Positions 19,379-29,475 of a stretch of DNA of 30,420 nucleotides are shown here, in pieces. A program made the translations under genes and the position numbers. The notes beneath the pieces were generated by a model. It did no database searches and had not been told where the DNA came from. It was given only the letters and a program-made list of their open reading frames with translations. The stretch's first letter is position 1, and each line of letters opens with the position of its first letter. The stretch comes from Chara braunii (lineage: Eukaryota; Streptophyta; Charophyceae; Charales; Characeae): NCBI GenBank assembly GCA_003427395.1, contig BFEA01000322.1:506956-537375 (forward strand), read 5' to 3'.

Positions 19379-20340
19379 ATGTCTACCCCCATACATCCAC
19401 CGCCCAAGGACAGGACTACACCCGAGGAGATCATCGTGACACCCTCCATCTCTCAGGCGCCCACCCAACCGACGGTCCAGGGTCAGACCCCTATGGACCC
19501 CATGGACCTTCGTGTTGTTCTTGCGTCCCTCATTGCACCTTGGCAAGCGCGACTCAATGCGCTTGCAACCCTAGAGGGGCAAGTCAATGCGCTCACCCTT
19601 GAAGTTCGTTGCCTCAAGGGTTCTCCTCACCACTCTCACACCCCATCCCCTACCGGCTCACAGTCTGGCTCCCCACGACTTTAGACATAGAGACATGGTG
19701 GTTCGTCCTCCCCGGCAGGTCACACCCAACACTCCCCCTCCGCAGTGGTGATTGTCGTTGCCGCTCAGATTATACGATCTGTTGTGGCACACTCGTCGAC
19801 TCCTGTCCCTGCCGCTTCGACCACTATCGTAGGTGTTGCTGCTCAGATACTAGTATCTGGCCAGACAATTTCATCTACTCATCTTGGTAACGCTTACCAG
19901 CTTCCCGCTTTGGCCCCGAGATAACGGCCCGAAGACCTCCCTCCTCCACTCATCTCCTCACTCCCGCCTCAGGGTTCCCTACCGTTCGTTACTCCTGAGA
20001 TAGCAAGTGGCTACCTTACAGGCCACCGTGAAGCAGATCCAGGCGGAGATTCTCGCCCTGAGATAGCCTCACCCTTCACAGGTTGCTCACCCTTCTTCTT
20101 TTTATACTGTCCCTCCCACCTCGGTTTTGCCAGCTCGTTTCCCTCGATCGGCTCCACCCCTCTACCCTCCTACCTCGACACTCCATCACTGGTGGTTGCG
20201 GCCGTAGCCTCCGCCTCCGCTGGACCTTCCACCAGTGGTCCTGGCCCACAGCCTGCCATCACTTCCACCCGTGCACTTACCCCAACATTTGTCATCACAT
20301 CGCAGACCCATCAACCTCTCTCCCCTCGCTGTCAGCACAA
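19379..20340 (+). pseudogene. Gag N-terminal region of element 2
   Basis: The ATG at 19379 follows a C/T-rich leader in a CACCATG context. The first open part (to 19684) has a Pro/Thr-rich start and a heptad-like segment (LNALATLEGQVNALTLEV), likely a coiled coil. The frame continues through TAG 19682, TAG 19688 and a TAA near 19921. A frameshift near 20005 then leads to a second coiled-coil-like stretch (VATLQATVKQIQAEILALR). Further small shifts carry it through Pro/Ser/Thr-rich linker to the Gag core. Identification rests on position and composition. Confidence 0.7.
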
Positions 20341-21420
20341 CGGTCCCCCCTTGTGCGTATGTCGGATATACCTAACAACGACGGTACACTTCGTGTGACA
20401 CATTGGTTGCAAGATGTCACACGTGTGCTGACACTGATAAACACAAGTCAAGAGTTGTGGTGCTATATGATCGTAACTAAATTGCGAGGCTACGTGTTAT
20501 CCGCATGGGAGAACTACTATACCTATCGTACTCGCTCGGGTGAGGATCCCACTCTCGCGGACCTCACCGTGTTCCTTCATGACTGCTATGGCACTCTACA
20601 CGACGCGACTGAGAACCGAGATCGCGTCACCCAGACGCAATGGCACGGGTCCTCTGCACCAGCATCCCTCGAGCGTCACATCTGGGTGTTTCAGGACGCC
20701 CGCCTCATTTGCGATGAGGCACTCCTACCTGAGGTCCTTTTGACCAACAGGTTCGTTGTCAGTCGTCCGACTGACTACCGCATCGAGCTTGGGCGACAGA
20801 CCTTTGCCTCCACAGAGCAGGCCTACGAGGCTGCTCGACATTACCAGAAGATGCGGAGTCGCTTCTCCGACGCCCCAACTTCTTCGAGACCCGTCGCCAC
20901 CACCCAGTCACGTGGCACTACTCGCGGTCGATCCTCTTTCGCCGCTTTTTTTTGCCGACCAGCTCGACTTGGAGCGCCATTCTCTCGCCGCTACCGTTCT
21001 CTCGGGTTTGGTGAGGATGCCTTAGCCGAGCTTGGCCCTACTTTCGGGGACGCCCCTAGGGACATCGAGCTCCGGGATGTCATCCAGTACCACTTGGATG
21101 ACGACACTGTTCCGGCGGCTGAGCGCTTGCAGATAGCGATGTTTGCCATGGGTCGTGCGCGCAGTCGGGTTGCAAAGGATGTCACCCTCACGTTCGCGGT
21201 CCCTCATATAGACCTCCCGCAGGGTTTCGTCCCTCCTCACAGAGCTCTATCCCCTGAGGAGCGCGCCGCCCTCGAGGCCTGTCATGGTTGCCTTCGTTGT
21301 CACTAGGATGGACATACCTCCTCATGATGTCCATATTATGGCACCCTTGATTGGCACTAAGCTGACATTTCTCGCTAGCGCCGATCTCAGTCCTCCCCCA
21401 GCCCCGCCCGGCTAGTCCCA
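20341..21420 (+). pseudogene. Gag core and CCHC zinc knuckle of element 2
   Basis: Open from about 20341 to 21306. RVTHWLQDVTRVLTLI and SAWENYYTYRTRSGEDPTL resemble the retrotransposon Gag (capsid) family, followed by an Arg-rich segment. At 21289-21330 a classical C-x2-C-x4-H-x4-C knuckle is spelled by Cys 21289, Cys 21298, His 21313 and Cys 21328. A TAG (21304) and a TGA (21325) lie inside it. TAA 21358 and TAG 21376 follow in the same frame. The knuckle would bind element RNA; here it cannot be translated through. Confidence 0.85.
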
Positions 21421-21800
21421 TCTAACTAGCCACGATACAGTGTACCGCTGAGGTCTCGCAAGTAACCGGCTTCTCGACCACCGAGTCACCGTTTGCCTCT
21501 TTGGCTACCACACCAGAGGACCTACAGGACACGGCAGACGTAGTTCCCTCTGCCTCGCCATCTGTCGAGATACTGTCCGCCCCACAGCAGGCCACCGCAT
21601 CTAGTCCTTCCCCTCTGAGACTTTTGACGCGTCACGCCATTCCCACATCTCGTTGTAGCGTTCAACTGGCGACTCGCAATGACGTTGTGTCATCCCTCCT
21701 AGATTTAAACATTTTTTAGGTTCGTCAGGAGTGACTCACGAGACATGTACACATTCTGCGTCGTCTTCTCGCTCTGCTCTCTGACCCTGATCGCACCCTC
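21421..21800 (+). pseudogene. Gag-protease linker of element 2
   Basis: A Ser/Thr/Ala-rich frame, open from about 21427 to 21719 (ATTPEDLQDTADVV, SAPQQATASSPSPLRLLT), is followed by TAG 21717 and a TGA in the same frame near 21732. No domain is recognised. Position and frame continuity with the protease segment identify it as linker. Confidence 0.6.
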
Positions 21801-22130
21801 CCCATCATTCCTATCCGCTTGGAGACATCTATAAGGGTGTACCGCGCTTTATGGGACTCCGACTTATAGGGAGATTTCGTTCACCCTCGCGTGGTTGAGG
21901 AAACTCGTTTATCTACCTCCAGGTCTAGCTCTCCTATGTCCATTACCCTCGGAGATAACACGACGAAGCGCTTCAGAATCTTCGATCAGATGGCCCCCGA
22001 CATCCACTTTTCCCTCACTATCCAGCCACTGAATAATGTCAGGCGCCTCGACGCTACCATTCCTCCACATACTTCGACGTGCTGGAGACTGGGTACGACT
22101 TTTTTCTTTGCTTTCCCTGGTCTCGCCAGT
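21801..22130 (+). pseudogene. retropepsin of element 2
   Basis: ALWDSD at about 21845-21862, followed by a stop and GDFVHPRVVEE, occupies the place of the catalytic DSG loop of Ty3 proteases. The Gly after Asp-Ser has become Asp. The strand segment SITLGDNTTKRFRIF follows. A frameshift near 22075 leads to FDVLETGYDFFL, a degraded form of the C-terminal ILGxD(F/W) motif. Both active-site change and frame loss inactivate it. Confidence 0.7.
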
Positions 22131-22600
22131 TCCGTGGCACAGAGGCCGAATGGGCGACCGAGACACTCATTCTCAAAAAGAAGTGTAGTCTGACCCATCG
22201 AGTCCCCTTCATTGGAACCACGGGCGACACCCCTCCCAACCACCTCCCACGACCTTTGTTTCTTTGGGTCCCACCAAGATATCGCTTTCACGTCTCCTCG
22301 TCAGTTTGCTCACTTCATACAACAGGAGGATGTCACGTTCTACTCACTGAACGTCATGGATATTCTTTGCTATGATCCACTTTGTCCCGAGGTTGAGCTC
22401 ATCTCATTGGAGCGCGATCCCTTTGACCCTTCCTCCATCTTCGCGGCTCCCATCGCTACATCCACCCCCCCGCCCGTCTGCGGATACCCCCTCAACATCC
22501 CAGGTCCGTACGTCGTTCACTGCTGAGTCCACACATACGTCTCGTACCGACGCAGACGTTGAGGAACTCGCACCGTTCACGACCGACTTAGAGACCCCCA
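22131..22600 (+). pseudogene. protease-RT linker of element 2
   Basis: Frame-shifted segments with protein-like content: SPRQFAHFIQQEDVTFYSL at about 22290-22345, then ERDPFDPSSIF and an acidic stretch DADVEELAPFTTDLETP. This is the usual acidic linker leading to the RT start. No separate gene is present. Confidence 0.65.
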
Positions 22601-23500
22601 TTCGCGATTTGATTTGAGAGTACCGCGACGTTTTTCCCTCGTATTTCTCATACACCAGGGTCTCTCCGATGCGTGGTGTTGAGCATTCTATCTAGCTCGT
22701 GCCTGATTATCGCGTCCACCATTAGGCACCTTACTGACTCTCGATTCCATGGGCGACAAAACTCAAGCGTCAGGTTGAGGAGCTCATTTAAATGGGTTTC
22801 ATTAAACTCAGTAACGCCTCTTGGGGTGCACCCATCCTCTTTGCTCGCAAAGCGGACAAAACTCTTCGCCTCTGCATTGACTACCACGACCTTAGTTGTT
22901 ACACGGTTAAGAACAACGATCTCATGCGTCGCGCGGATGAGTTGTTTGAGTGTCTGGCAGGCAACCGGTTTTTTACGAGGATCGATCTTCGTAGTGGTTA
23001 CCACCAGATCAGCGTTACCGCAGAGGATCAGTCGAAGACCGTCTTTCGGTCGCGGTTCGGCCACTGCGAGGTCACAGTGATGTCATTCGGCCTCACCAAC
23101 GCACCCGCCACGTTCGAGATGGAGATAAACGATATCTTCAGGGACATCCTCGAATAGTAAGTTCTCGTATACTTGGACGACATCCTGATCTACAGTCGTA
23201 TCCTAGAAGACCATCTCAGACACATCTGTGATGTCCTAGAACGCTTACGCAAGCATGATTTCTATGTCAAGCTCAGTAAGTGTCTCTTTGCCAAGCGCAA
23301 AGTGAACTTTCTAGGACACCATGTGTCTCACTAGGATCTCCACATGGATTACGCAAAGATCACTGTCATTGCGGAGTGGTCCGTCCCCACATCCGTCAAG
23401 CAGCTTCGCTATTTTCTAGGTCTTACTAGTTACTATAGTAATTTCATCCGGGGATACGCTGGTATTCCTATGTCCTTACCTCCATCCTCCTCCGGAAGAA
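22601..23500 (+). pseudogene. reverse transcriptase of element 2
   Basis: One frame covers the N-terminal region (EYRDVFPSYF, MRGVEHSI, KLKRQVEELI), the fingers (WGAPILFARKADKTLRLCID), and motif A with Asp at 22984 (TRIDLRSGYHQISV). FGLTNAPATFEMEI and the catalytic YLDD box at 23170-23181 follow, then thumb (FLGHHVSH, FLGLTSYYSNFIRGY). Stops in this frame are TGA 22615, TAG 22693, TAG 22723, TGA 22735, TAA 22789, TAG 23155, TAA 23158 and TAG 23332. Metal-binding aspartates are intact. Sequence wording is that of ordinary chromovirus RTs. Confidence 0.93.
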
Positions 23501-24260
23501 CCCGCCGTGGTTTTGGACACCCCTCTCCGATGATGTTTTTCGCGGCCTCAAGAAGGAGGTGACTTGTGCGACAGTTCTTGGCCTCTCCGATTTTTACTAT
23601 CCCTTCATACTCACCACTGATGCGTCGGATTTTGCAGTAGGAGTTGTATTTTCTCATGTGTTTCTCTCTCCTCCTGATTCACCTTATCCCAATGTTCCTC
23701 TCTTCCTCCCTCCTCCTGCTGACACTGCTTCTCGACTGACGCCTATCCTCCCACCACTTCTTTCCACTGACAGTCCTCACGTTACTTACTCTCTGACCAA
23801 AGCGTAGGATGAGACTGTCAAGGCTCGTGCTAGGGATTACCTGATCACTTTCTACTCTCGTCAACTCCTGCCTGTCGAGATAAATTACACTGCTGGTGAA
23901 CGTGAGGTTCTCGCAGTGGTTGAAGTTACCCGACATTGGTGTCATTATCTGCACGGGTCATCCTTCACGGTGCACACGGACAACTCAGTTGCCCAGGGTT
24001 TCCTCACGAAGCCCAAGCTTTCCCCTCGACAGGCACGTTGATGGCGTGATTTATCCGAATTCAGTTTCACCACTCAGCCTATCAAGGGTAAAACGAATCG
24101 CGTCGCTGATGCCTTGTCCCGCCGTCCTGGTCGCAATCAGGAACCCATCTATCTTGCTGCCATCTCTATCACCACTGTTAATCAGTTGGTGATCGACGCC
24201 TATCGCACTCAGTACCACCACTGCCCACATTATCGTGCCATCCACTGACACTGCGGGGTG
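23501..24260 (+). pseudogene. RNase H of element 2 with proline-rich insertion
   Basis: After a frameshift near 23470, the frame reads WFWTPLSDDVFRGLKKEVT and TTDASDFAVGVVFSHVF, with the first catalytic Asp at 23619. FYSRQLLPVEINYTAGERE and FTVHTDNSV follow; the latter carries a further catalytic Asp. The domain ends with KGKTNRVADALSRRP. Between FSHVF and LITFYSR lie about 59 codons (23662-23838) of Pro/Ser/Leu-rich sequence where related elements have a short loop. Stops at TAG 23805, TGA 24039 and TGA 24246 share one frame. Confidence 0.9.
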
Positions 24261-25200
24261 GCCAGACCGTTCCTTCATACTCCCCTGTTGAGGACGATCT
24301 CGTGTACTGCCATGACAGATCTTGTCAATTAGAACCACGTATCTACCTTTCCTCCACAGGACAGCTCCACGTTCAGGCGTAGCAGAGTTCCACTGCCGGT
24401 CATATGGGTTTCCACAAGACGTTGACTCATAATTGCCGCCTACACGTCTGGCCGAAGTCCAAGGACTTCGTCAAAGCCTACATCTAGGAGTGTCCTACCT
24501 ACCCGGAGGTGAACAGTGCGAACCGCCTTTCGTATGAGCCACTTCAGCCCCAACCCATACCTGAGGGTCATTGGCAGTCCATCTCGATGGATTTCGTCAG
24601 TCCTCTTCTTCCACTCTCTGAGCGAGGTCATGATGGTATTTTGGTCGTCGTTGATCGCTTCACGAAGCGTACACATTTTATCTCGTGCCACTATCGCATT
24701 AGCGCTCGTGAGGTCGCCGACATCGTCTTCGATTGAGTTGTGAGAGATCACGACTTACCTTAGAGCATCATCTTCAACCGTGACCCGTGCTTTACCAGCA
24801 CATTCTTACGACGCCTACACGAGGTGTACGGATCCCAACTCTGCTTCTCATCATCTTACCACCCTCAGACGGATGGTTAGACTGAGGTCACCAATAAAAC
24901 TCTCCGCAATATCCTCCGAAAGTTTATTAGGGATGACCAACAGTGAGACTTACACTTAGCCCCCGTGGAGATTGGGTAAAACCACGCCGTTTCGCCAACC
25001 ACGAGGATATCCTCATTATATTGCGACCTCGACTACCACCCTTGCGTAGTACGCACGGATTTCCTATGATCGTCACGGTTGCGCCCAGACACTCGTTGTC
25101 TTGCGCTTGACAGCTGGATCGCCCACATAACGACGATTATAAAGCGAGCACACAAGAGTCTGGCCGACTTCCAGACTCGCATGGCTGCATGAACGAACCG
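24261..25200 (+). pseudogene. integrase zinc finger and catalytic core of element 2
   Basis: The zinc finger reads TAGHMGFHKTLTHN with both His; the downstream Cys pair is damaged, CPTY in place of CxxC. The core has Asp at 24590 (ISMDFV), Asn at 24776 where the second catalytic Asp belongs (IIFNRDP), and Glu at 24884 (YHPQTDG-stop-TE). Spacing is x61 and x35, canonical D,D(35)E. In-frame stops are TAG 24380, TAG 24485, TGA 24734, TAG 24761, TAG 24878, TGA 24944 and TAA 24977. Beyond about 24990 the frame is hard to follow. The core is catalytically dead even apart from the stops. Confidence 0.9.
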
Positions 25201-25426
25201 ATCAAAAATGAATTATTCATTCAAAGTCGGTAACGATGTGCTCATCGACGTACGCAACTTGCAGCTTCAAGCGGATACGCTTCACAAGTTCAGGCATCGT
25301 TTCTTCGGTTCATGCCGCACCCTTCAGGCCGTCGGATCTGATACTGCCGCTAGTCCGGTCAGCTTCCGTATGAAGCTACCTGATTACCATCGATAAGTTT
25401 GCGTACACAATGTTTACCACGTCTTC
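25201..25426 (+). pseudogene. integrase C-terminal domain of element 2
   Basis: The frame from about 25150 reads KSLADFQTRMAA, a stop, then FKVGNDVLIDVRNLQL and HKFRHRFFGSCRTLQAVG. This is the C-terminal integrase module ending in a degraded GPY/F motif (GSC where GPY is expected). A TAA near 25394 separates it from the chromodomain frame, with HNVYHVFLLHPYRRM bridging in the same frame. Confidence 0.8.
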
Positions 25427-25888
25427 TTGCTGCATCCTTATCGTAGAATGTTTGAGCGTTTCGTCAGACGTCCTTATGAGCGCTCTCCACCTATCATGGT
25501 GGACGGTCACGAGGAGTTTGGCGTTTCCGACATCGTATCTTGCCGAGTTACCGACGATACCCCTCCACGCATCGAGTACCTTGTGCATTGGAAGAGCTAT
25601 CCTGATGAGGAGGCTACATGGGAGCCCCTCGAGCACTTCGAGCATGGCCAAATGTTGGTGCATGTATATGATTGTGCTCGTCGTGCTGGGACATCTGCTC
25701 CTACTCAGCCGACTGACCCTCTTCCTCCTCTTCTGGCTGAGGAGATTGTTGAGGACGAGTCCGCTTCCTTTGCGGTCGTTCTTCAGCAGCAGACGAACGC
25801 CTCCGCATGTCCACAACGCACTCATCGACGTCCTCGACGACTGACACTTCGAGCACCTACTATCTGCCTACTGACTCACACCTTCTGA
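25427..25888 (+). pseudogene. chromodomain and tail of element 2, open
   Basis: A 153-codon open stretch. The chromodomain lies at about 25514-25680 (FGVSDIVSCRVT, IEYLVHWKSYPDEEATWEPL, EHGQMLVHVYD). The conserved W-K-x-Y and TWEP signatures of the chromo fold are present. In chromoviruses this domain at the end of integrase is thought to guide insertion toward marked chromatin. An acidic, then Arg-rich tail of about 65 residues follows to the stop at 25888. This is the longest undamaged module of the element, but upstream stops mean it would not be made as part of the polyprotein. Confidence 0.9.
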
Positions 25889-26809
25889 TACTCCATCATC
25901 AACTTCTTCAAGATGTTAGCATTTTGCGGCTCTGCTTCGACATCAACTCGACTCCTACTTCATCTACGTCATCGACCACTTCGACGACTCCAGCTACCTT
26001 ATCGGACTTCAGCTACTTTGGACGTGACTTTTTCATGCCACCACCCTGCCCTGTACATTCCCTTGCATGTGTCGCATGATGGTTCTCACTTAACCGGGTC
26101 TCTCTTAGTTGGGTTCTCCCTTGGTATCGCATAGGCATTAAGACCGTAGTGCTATTTTGGCTTCCCTGCTCCCTGATCTAGCTCCCTCCCCCAATCGGTG
26201 AGTTGTGTGCATGTTTCCCTCACCAACTGCATCCCTCATCACCCTAGTGTCGGCGATTGCATGCCTTCAGATAGGCACATATCCACCCTATCCCAACCTC
26301 CCCTTTCATGGTCGACCTTGCATGGTGTCACCCTTTTGTTGAGCATTACCCGCCTTTATGGTTTATTTGTTAGGGTCATTGGTTTTGCATCGCTATCACG
26401 CTCTCACCCTGAGCCTGATGACCTTCCCCACCTTCCTGTGTGACTGCCCTTAGGAGTTTCGATTCTTAGGCTGCATTCACCCCCTTTGAGACCATCCCAC
26501 TCTTAGTGGTTCAGTGACACGACATTCCCTTGTGACATATTGCTCTTTTTTTTTCCTTTCAGCACTGAGGCAATTGCCTCCAGGACTTTAGGATTGTATC
26601 TTACTACATTTCATTTTCTGTTGTTAGCTAGGATGTGTATACCAGACACTTGCTTTTCATTTGACATTATATAGCTTAGAATGCATCGCATGGACTCTAC
26701 ATAGAGCTTGCTCCACATCCGAGATTTCTCAGTTTTCTTTAATGCAGAGTTCCGCTGTTTTTGCGGATAGCGTGTTTATGGCTCTTGTGATCCACTACAG
26801 GTCTGAGGA
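25889..26809. other. 3' non-coding flank of element 2
   Basis: T/C-rich sequence with no supported gene. A perfect 14-bp palindrome, GAGGCAATTGCCTC, lies at 26567-26580 just after a T-run. It may be the 3' untranslated region or LTR of element 2, but no matching 5' copy was found. Confidence 0.45.
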
Positions 26810-27030
26810 TCGTGCAGCGGGCCTCTATATGCCCTGGCCTACAGCCAGGGTCTATCAGGCTATTTGCCTGTTCGGATTGTGGGACCAGGTCATGGCCTGA
26901 CCCCACAGGCCGTGTGCTGTTTCAGTCCAGTCCAGTCCTGCCCGGTACCACTGTCGGTACCAGGCCAATCCAGTCCAGTCCAGTCAATCCGCTGGGGGTA
27001 TACCCCAGCTGCAGTCGGTTTTCACTCAGT
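26810..27030 (+). repeat. cluster of short hairpins and CAGTC pentamer repeats
   Basis: Perfect stems include CCCTGGC/GCCAGGG (near 26831), CAGGC/GCCTG (near 26858) and GCTGGGG/CCCCAGC around GTATA (about 26990-27009). CAGTC pentamers occur in two groups (about 26925-26936 and 26971-26987) flanking a GGTACC direct repeat. Confidence 0.75.
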
Positions 27031-28084
27031 CTTCATTCTGCACATTTTGGAGTACGTGTGTGTTGAGTCTGCGTCGGAACTGCGCTGTCCCTTCCAGCTC
27101 CATTCCCATCTCCTCCGTCCTCACCCCTTCGTCTTCGCCCTGACGGACCGCCATCCCAGCGGGTTCGGAACAGAGTGAGTCATCGCTGCGAAACTAAAGA
27201 AAGACACTCTTTATTTATTTTTTTAAGTGCTGTCAGAGGTCACTCCCGAGTGTCACTCTTGACGATTCAAGAGCGCCAGCCTGCAAGTTCATTTTTTTCA
27301 AGGGAGGTCAATAGGATCGTCCGCGCCCGGTTGTTTTTCGAGAGTTTACCTAGAGTCTGGGTGGACAAACCTTGGTAGCTGCGTCACGTAGTGCTTTTGA
27401 AAAAAAAAAAAACTATCCCAAGTTTGTGTCCCGCACTGCGTCCTAACCTTCAAGAGTTCAAGAGTTTAGCGTAAGTGCAGCCAGAACTGCCCTATCCTGC
27501 ATTTCAAGAGTCTGACAACTCTTGAACAATGGCTGAACTTTTTTAGGAGTCTACTGTAGTGCAGCTTCAGGCGTCTAGTGTAGTGCAGCAAGGCCCCTTT
27601 TCGAACCTTTTTTCTGACAACTTGCCGATTCTTTTCTCATCTCCTACTTCGACAGGCTGTGTGCCGAGGAGAAACTGACAAAATTCTCATTTGGACAATG
27701 GTGTGGCGAGGCCCCCGGTGCACCGTTCCACTAGCACGCAAGTAATGTAAAATGTCCGCACAAACCACCTGTGCGACAACTGCGGGAAATCGCCCCACTG
27801 TTGTTGCAGGAAAATCGGATGGCAGCAAAACCATGATGGATTTATATTTTGAAGCTGTGTTTTTATTTTTTTTCGTTCTTTTTCTTTTTATTTGCAAAGA
27901 GTGGGTGGCGGAAAAAAGAAATAGAAAGACTCATTTCGATTGGCCGCACTTCAAACAAGAAAAGAAAACTCAAGTGCTCGAAGGGGTTGGTATTGACCTC
28001 CTTTTTTTCCCCGGGGCCATGTCCCACTTGCAGCCTTGAGTAAGTTGAACGCTGAGTTCTCTATCACTGTGTGACCTAGGGCGA
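27031..28084. other. no gene seen; TTCAAGAG motifs and a 24-bp duplication
   Basis: Reading frames are short and unrecognised. TTCAAGAG or its complement recurs about six times between 27255 and 27527, including a perfect 9-bp hairpin at 27503-27526. GTCTA(C/G)TGTAGTGCAGC is duplicated at 27549 and 27573. Confidence 0.55.
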
Positions 28085-28119
28085 CCCAGGGGCCTGGACC
28101 CACTAGGGAAGTATTCTAC
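28085..28119 (-). repeat. inverted repeat, left copy
   Basis: The reverse complement of this 35-bp segment matches 28748-28782 at 31 of 35 positions, with core CTAGTGGGTCCAGGCCCC. The copies are 628 bp apart. They may be two members of a dispersed repeat or ends of a small element. Confidence 0.75.
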
Positions 28120-28747
28120 GATGTGTGACGCAATTTTATGGTTTTTTGGAAAATACAAAGTGATTTTTTATTTGCATGAATGGATCGTTTTCTGATTTAA
28201 AATGAATTGAAATAGCACATAAAAGTATGGAGAACAGCTGTGCACCCGAATTCATGGGTTGGTACGATCTCCTTCACGTAAGTCTTCATAATGATGTACG
28301 GTGGCAATAAAATGTGTCCACGAACACAGCCACGAGGATGAACAAGTAATGGCTATAGGGATACATTCATCCCCATGTATCTCATGATGCCTCTAACAGG
28401 CCATCCGACAGACGCGGAAGCGTTCCTGTCAGATCCACCACACATCTCAATTTCACATTTCAAGTTCTATTTCTCAGAGGCAAAAAAAAAGAAAGCGAAG
28501 TCTGGAAATCAACACCCCCCCTTTAGAGCCCATAAAATCCAGACTTCCCGCCCACGCAAAGCCACGAGCTATCATGTCCAAGTTAGTCCAAGTTTTTTTT
28601 TTTTTTTTCCCAACACAGCTCATTGCACGGGAGGTGGGCATCTTTACAGTCCCCGCTCGGAAACTACCAGGCCGTCGAGATCCGATGTATTCGACGGCCG
28701 TACTGAGTCACTCTATGCCACACATGATCGAAATCCTGAACGGCGTG
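28120..28747. other. no gene seen between inverted repeats
   Basis: AT-rich, with poly-T at about 28591-28608 and no recognisable coding content. Confidence 0.5.
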
Positions 28748-28782
28748 GTAGAATACCTTGCTAGTGGGTCCAGGCCCCAGGG
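28748..28782 (+). repeat. inverted repeat, right copy
   Basis: Partner of 28085-28119. Both read as VEYxxSGSRPxG in one frame of the corresponding strand, a consequence of the nucleotide match. Confidence 0.75.
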
Positions 28783-29258
28783 GATGAGTTCTCTCACCGT
28801 CCACCGAGCGGTTGGATTTTCAGAAACAAGGAAAACGAAAGTTGGATTGCATTTGTTTACTAGTAGGATAATCGAACGAAAATCGCTCCTCCGGAATAGA
28901 ATGCCCCCAACCCTAGCCCGCTTCCATTGAGCTAGCTACCTTTCTGGAAGCGGGATCTCCCTGCAAGTGGGATCTCCCTACCGGTCTGTTGAACCCCATA
29001 GAGTACTTCAGTTTTGACGCAAAATAAGAATGTGCACACTACAGTATGGCAAACTGTCACTTTAGTCATCCCATCTGGCACAGATAGGGTCTTGGTCACA
29101 GGAATCGTTGGGTAGAGCTTCTACCTACCCAACAGCGCAGTGAAGCAATGAATGGACTCTGCCTTCATTGGGCTTTGGCGGGTGGCATGAATCTGGACGT
29201 TTTAGGAGGGGGGGGGGGGGGGGGGGAGGGCATGACCCGTGAGGACAGGTGAGGGTGC
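28783..29258. other. no gene seen; poly-G tract
   Basis: Contains GGGATCTCCCT twice (near 28951 and 28970) and an almost unbroken G run at about 29204-29229. No coding evidence. Confidence 0.55.
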
Positions 29259-29348
29259 ATGAATCAAACATCACCACTTTTGCTCTTTTTTTTTCATTTT
29301 AACTACGGACTTATGAATCAAACATCACCACTTTTGCTCTTTTTTTTT
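29259..29348 (+). repeat. 36-bp direct repeat with 54-bp spacing
   Basis: Identical 36-bp copies start at 29259 and 29313 (ATGAATCAAACATCACCACT onward), each ending in nine T. Confidence 0.95.
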
Positions 29349-29382
29349 GGGGTAACTTCGGCGCAGTCATGAAAACAGTTTG

Positions 29383-29475
29383 TAATTGCATTCGAAACTG
29401 CGTTTTAGCAGTTTAGTCAGGGTCCGAGTTTCAATTGCAGTTGAAACTCGGCCTTTTGCAGTTCAGTCCAGGCCC
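29383..29475 (+). repeat. ~50-bp diverged tandem repeat containing an 11-bp hairpin
   Basis: Copies begin AATTGCATTCGAAACT (29383) and AATTGCAGTTGAAACT (29433). A perfect stem, CCGAGTTTCAA/TTGAAACTCGG, lies at 29424-29451 with a 6-nt loop. Confidence 0.8.

Larger units (their letters stand above)
19379..25888 (+). mobile_element. element 2: decayed chromovirus-type Ty3/gypsy retrotransposon body
   Basis: Gag, protease, RT, RNase H, integrase and a C-terminal chromodomain follow one another on the plus strand, the layout of chromoviruses. I counted 24 in-frame stops in segments where the correct frame was clear: 13 TAG, 7 TGA and 4 TAA. There are also several frameshifts and losses of key residues: protease DSG to DSD, integrase Asp to Asn, and a zinc-finger Cys to Tyr. 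The coding strand is C-rich and clearly different from element 1. The copy is dead but nearly full-length in its coding body. LTRs could not be paired by eye. Confidence 0.93.

Noticed and set aside
16970-27265. GTGTCACTCTTGA shared by 16970 and 27251
   Set aside because: A 13-base match is expected several times by chance in 30 kb, and the flanks do not align.
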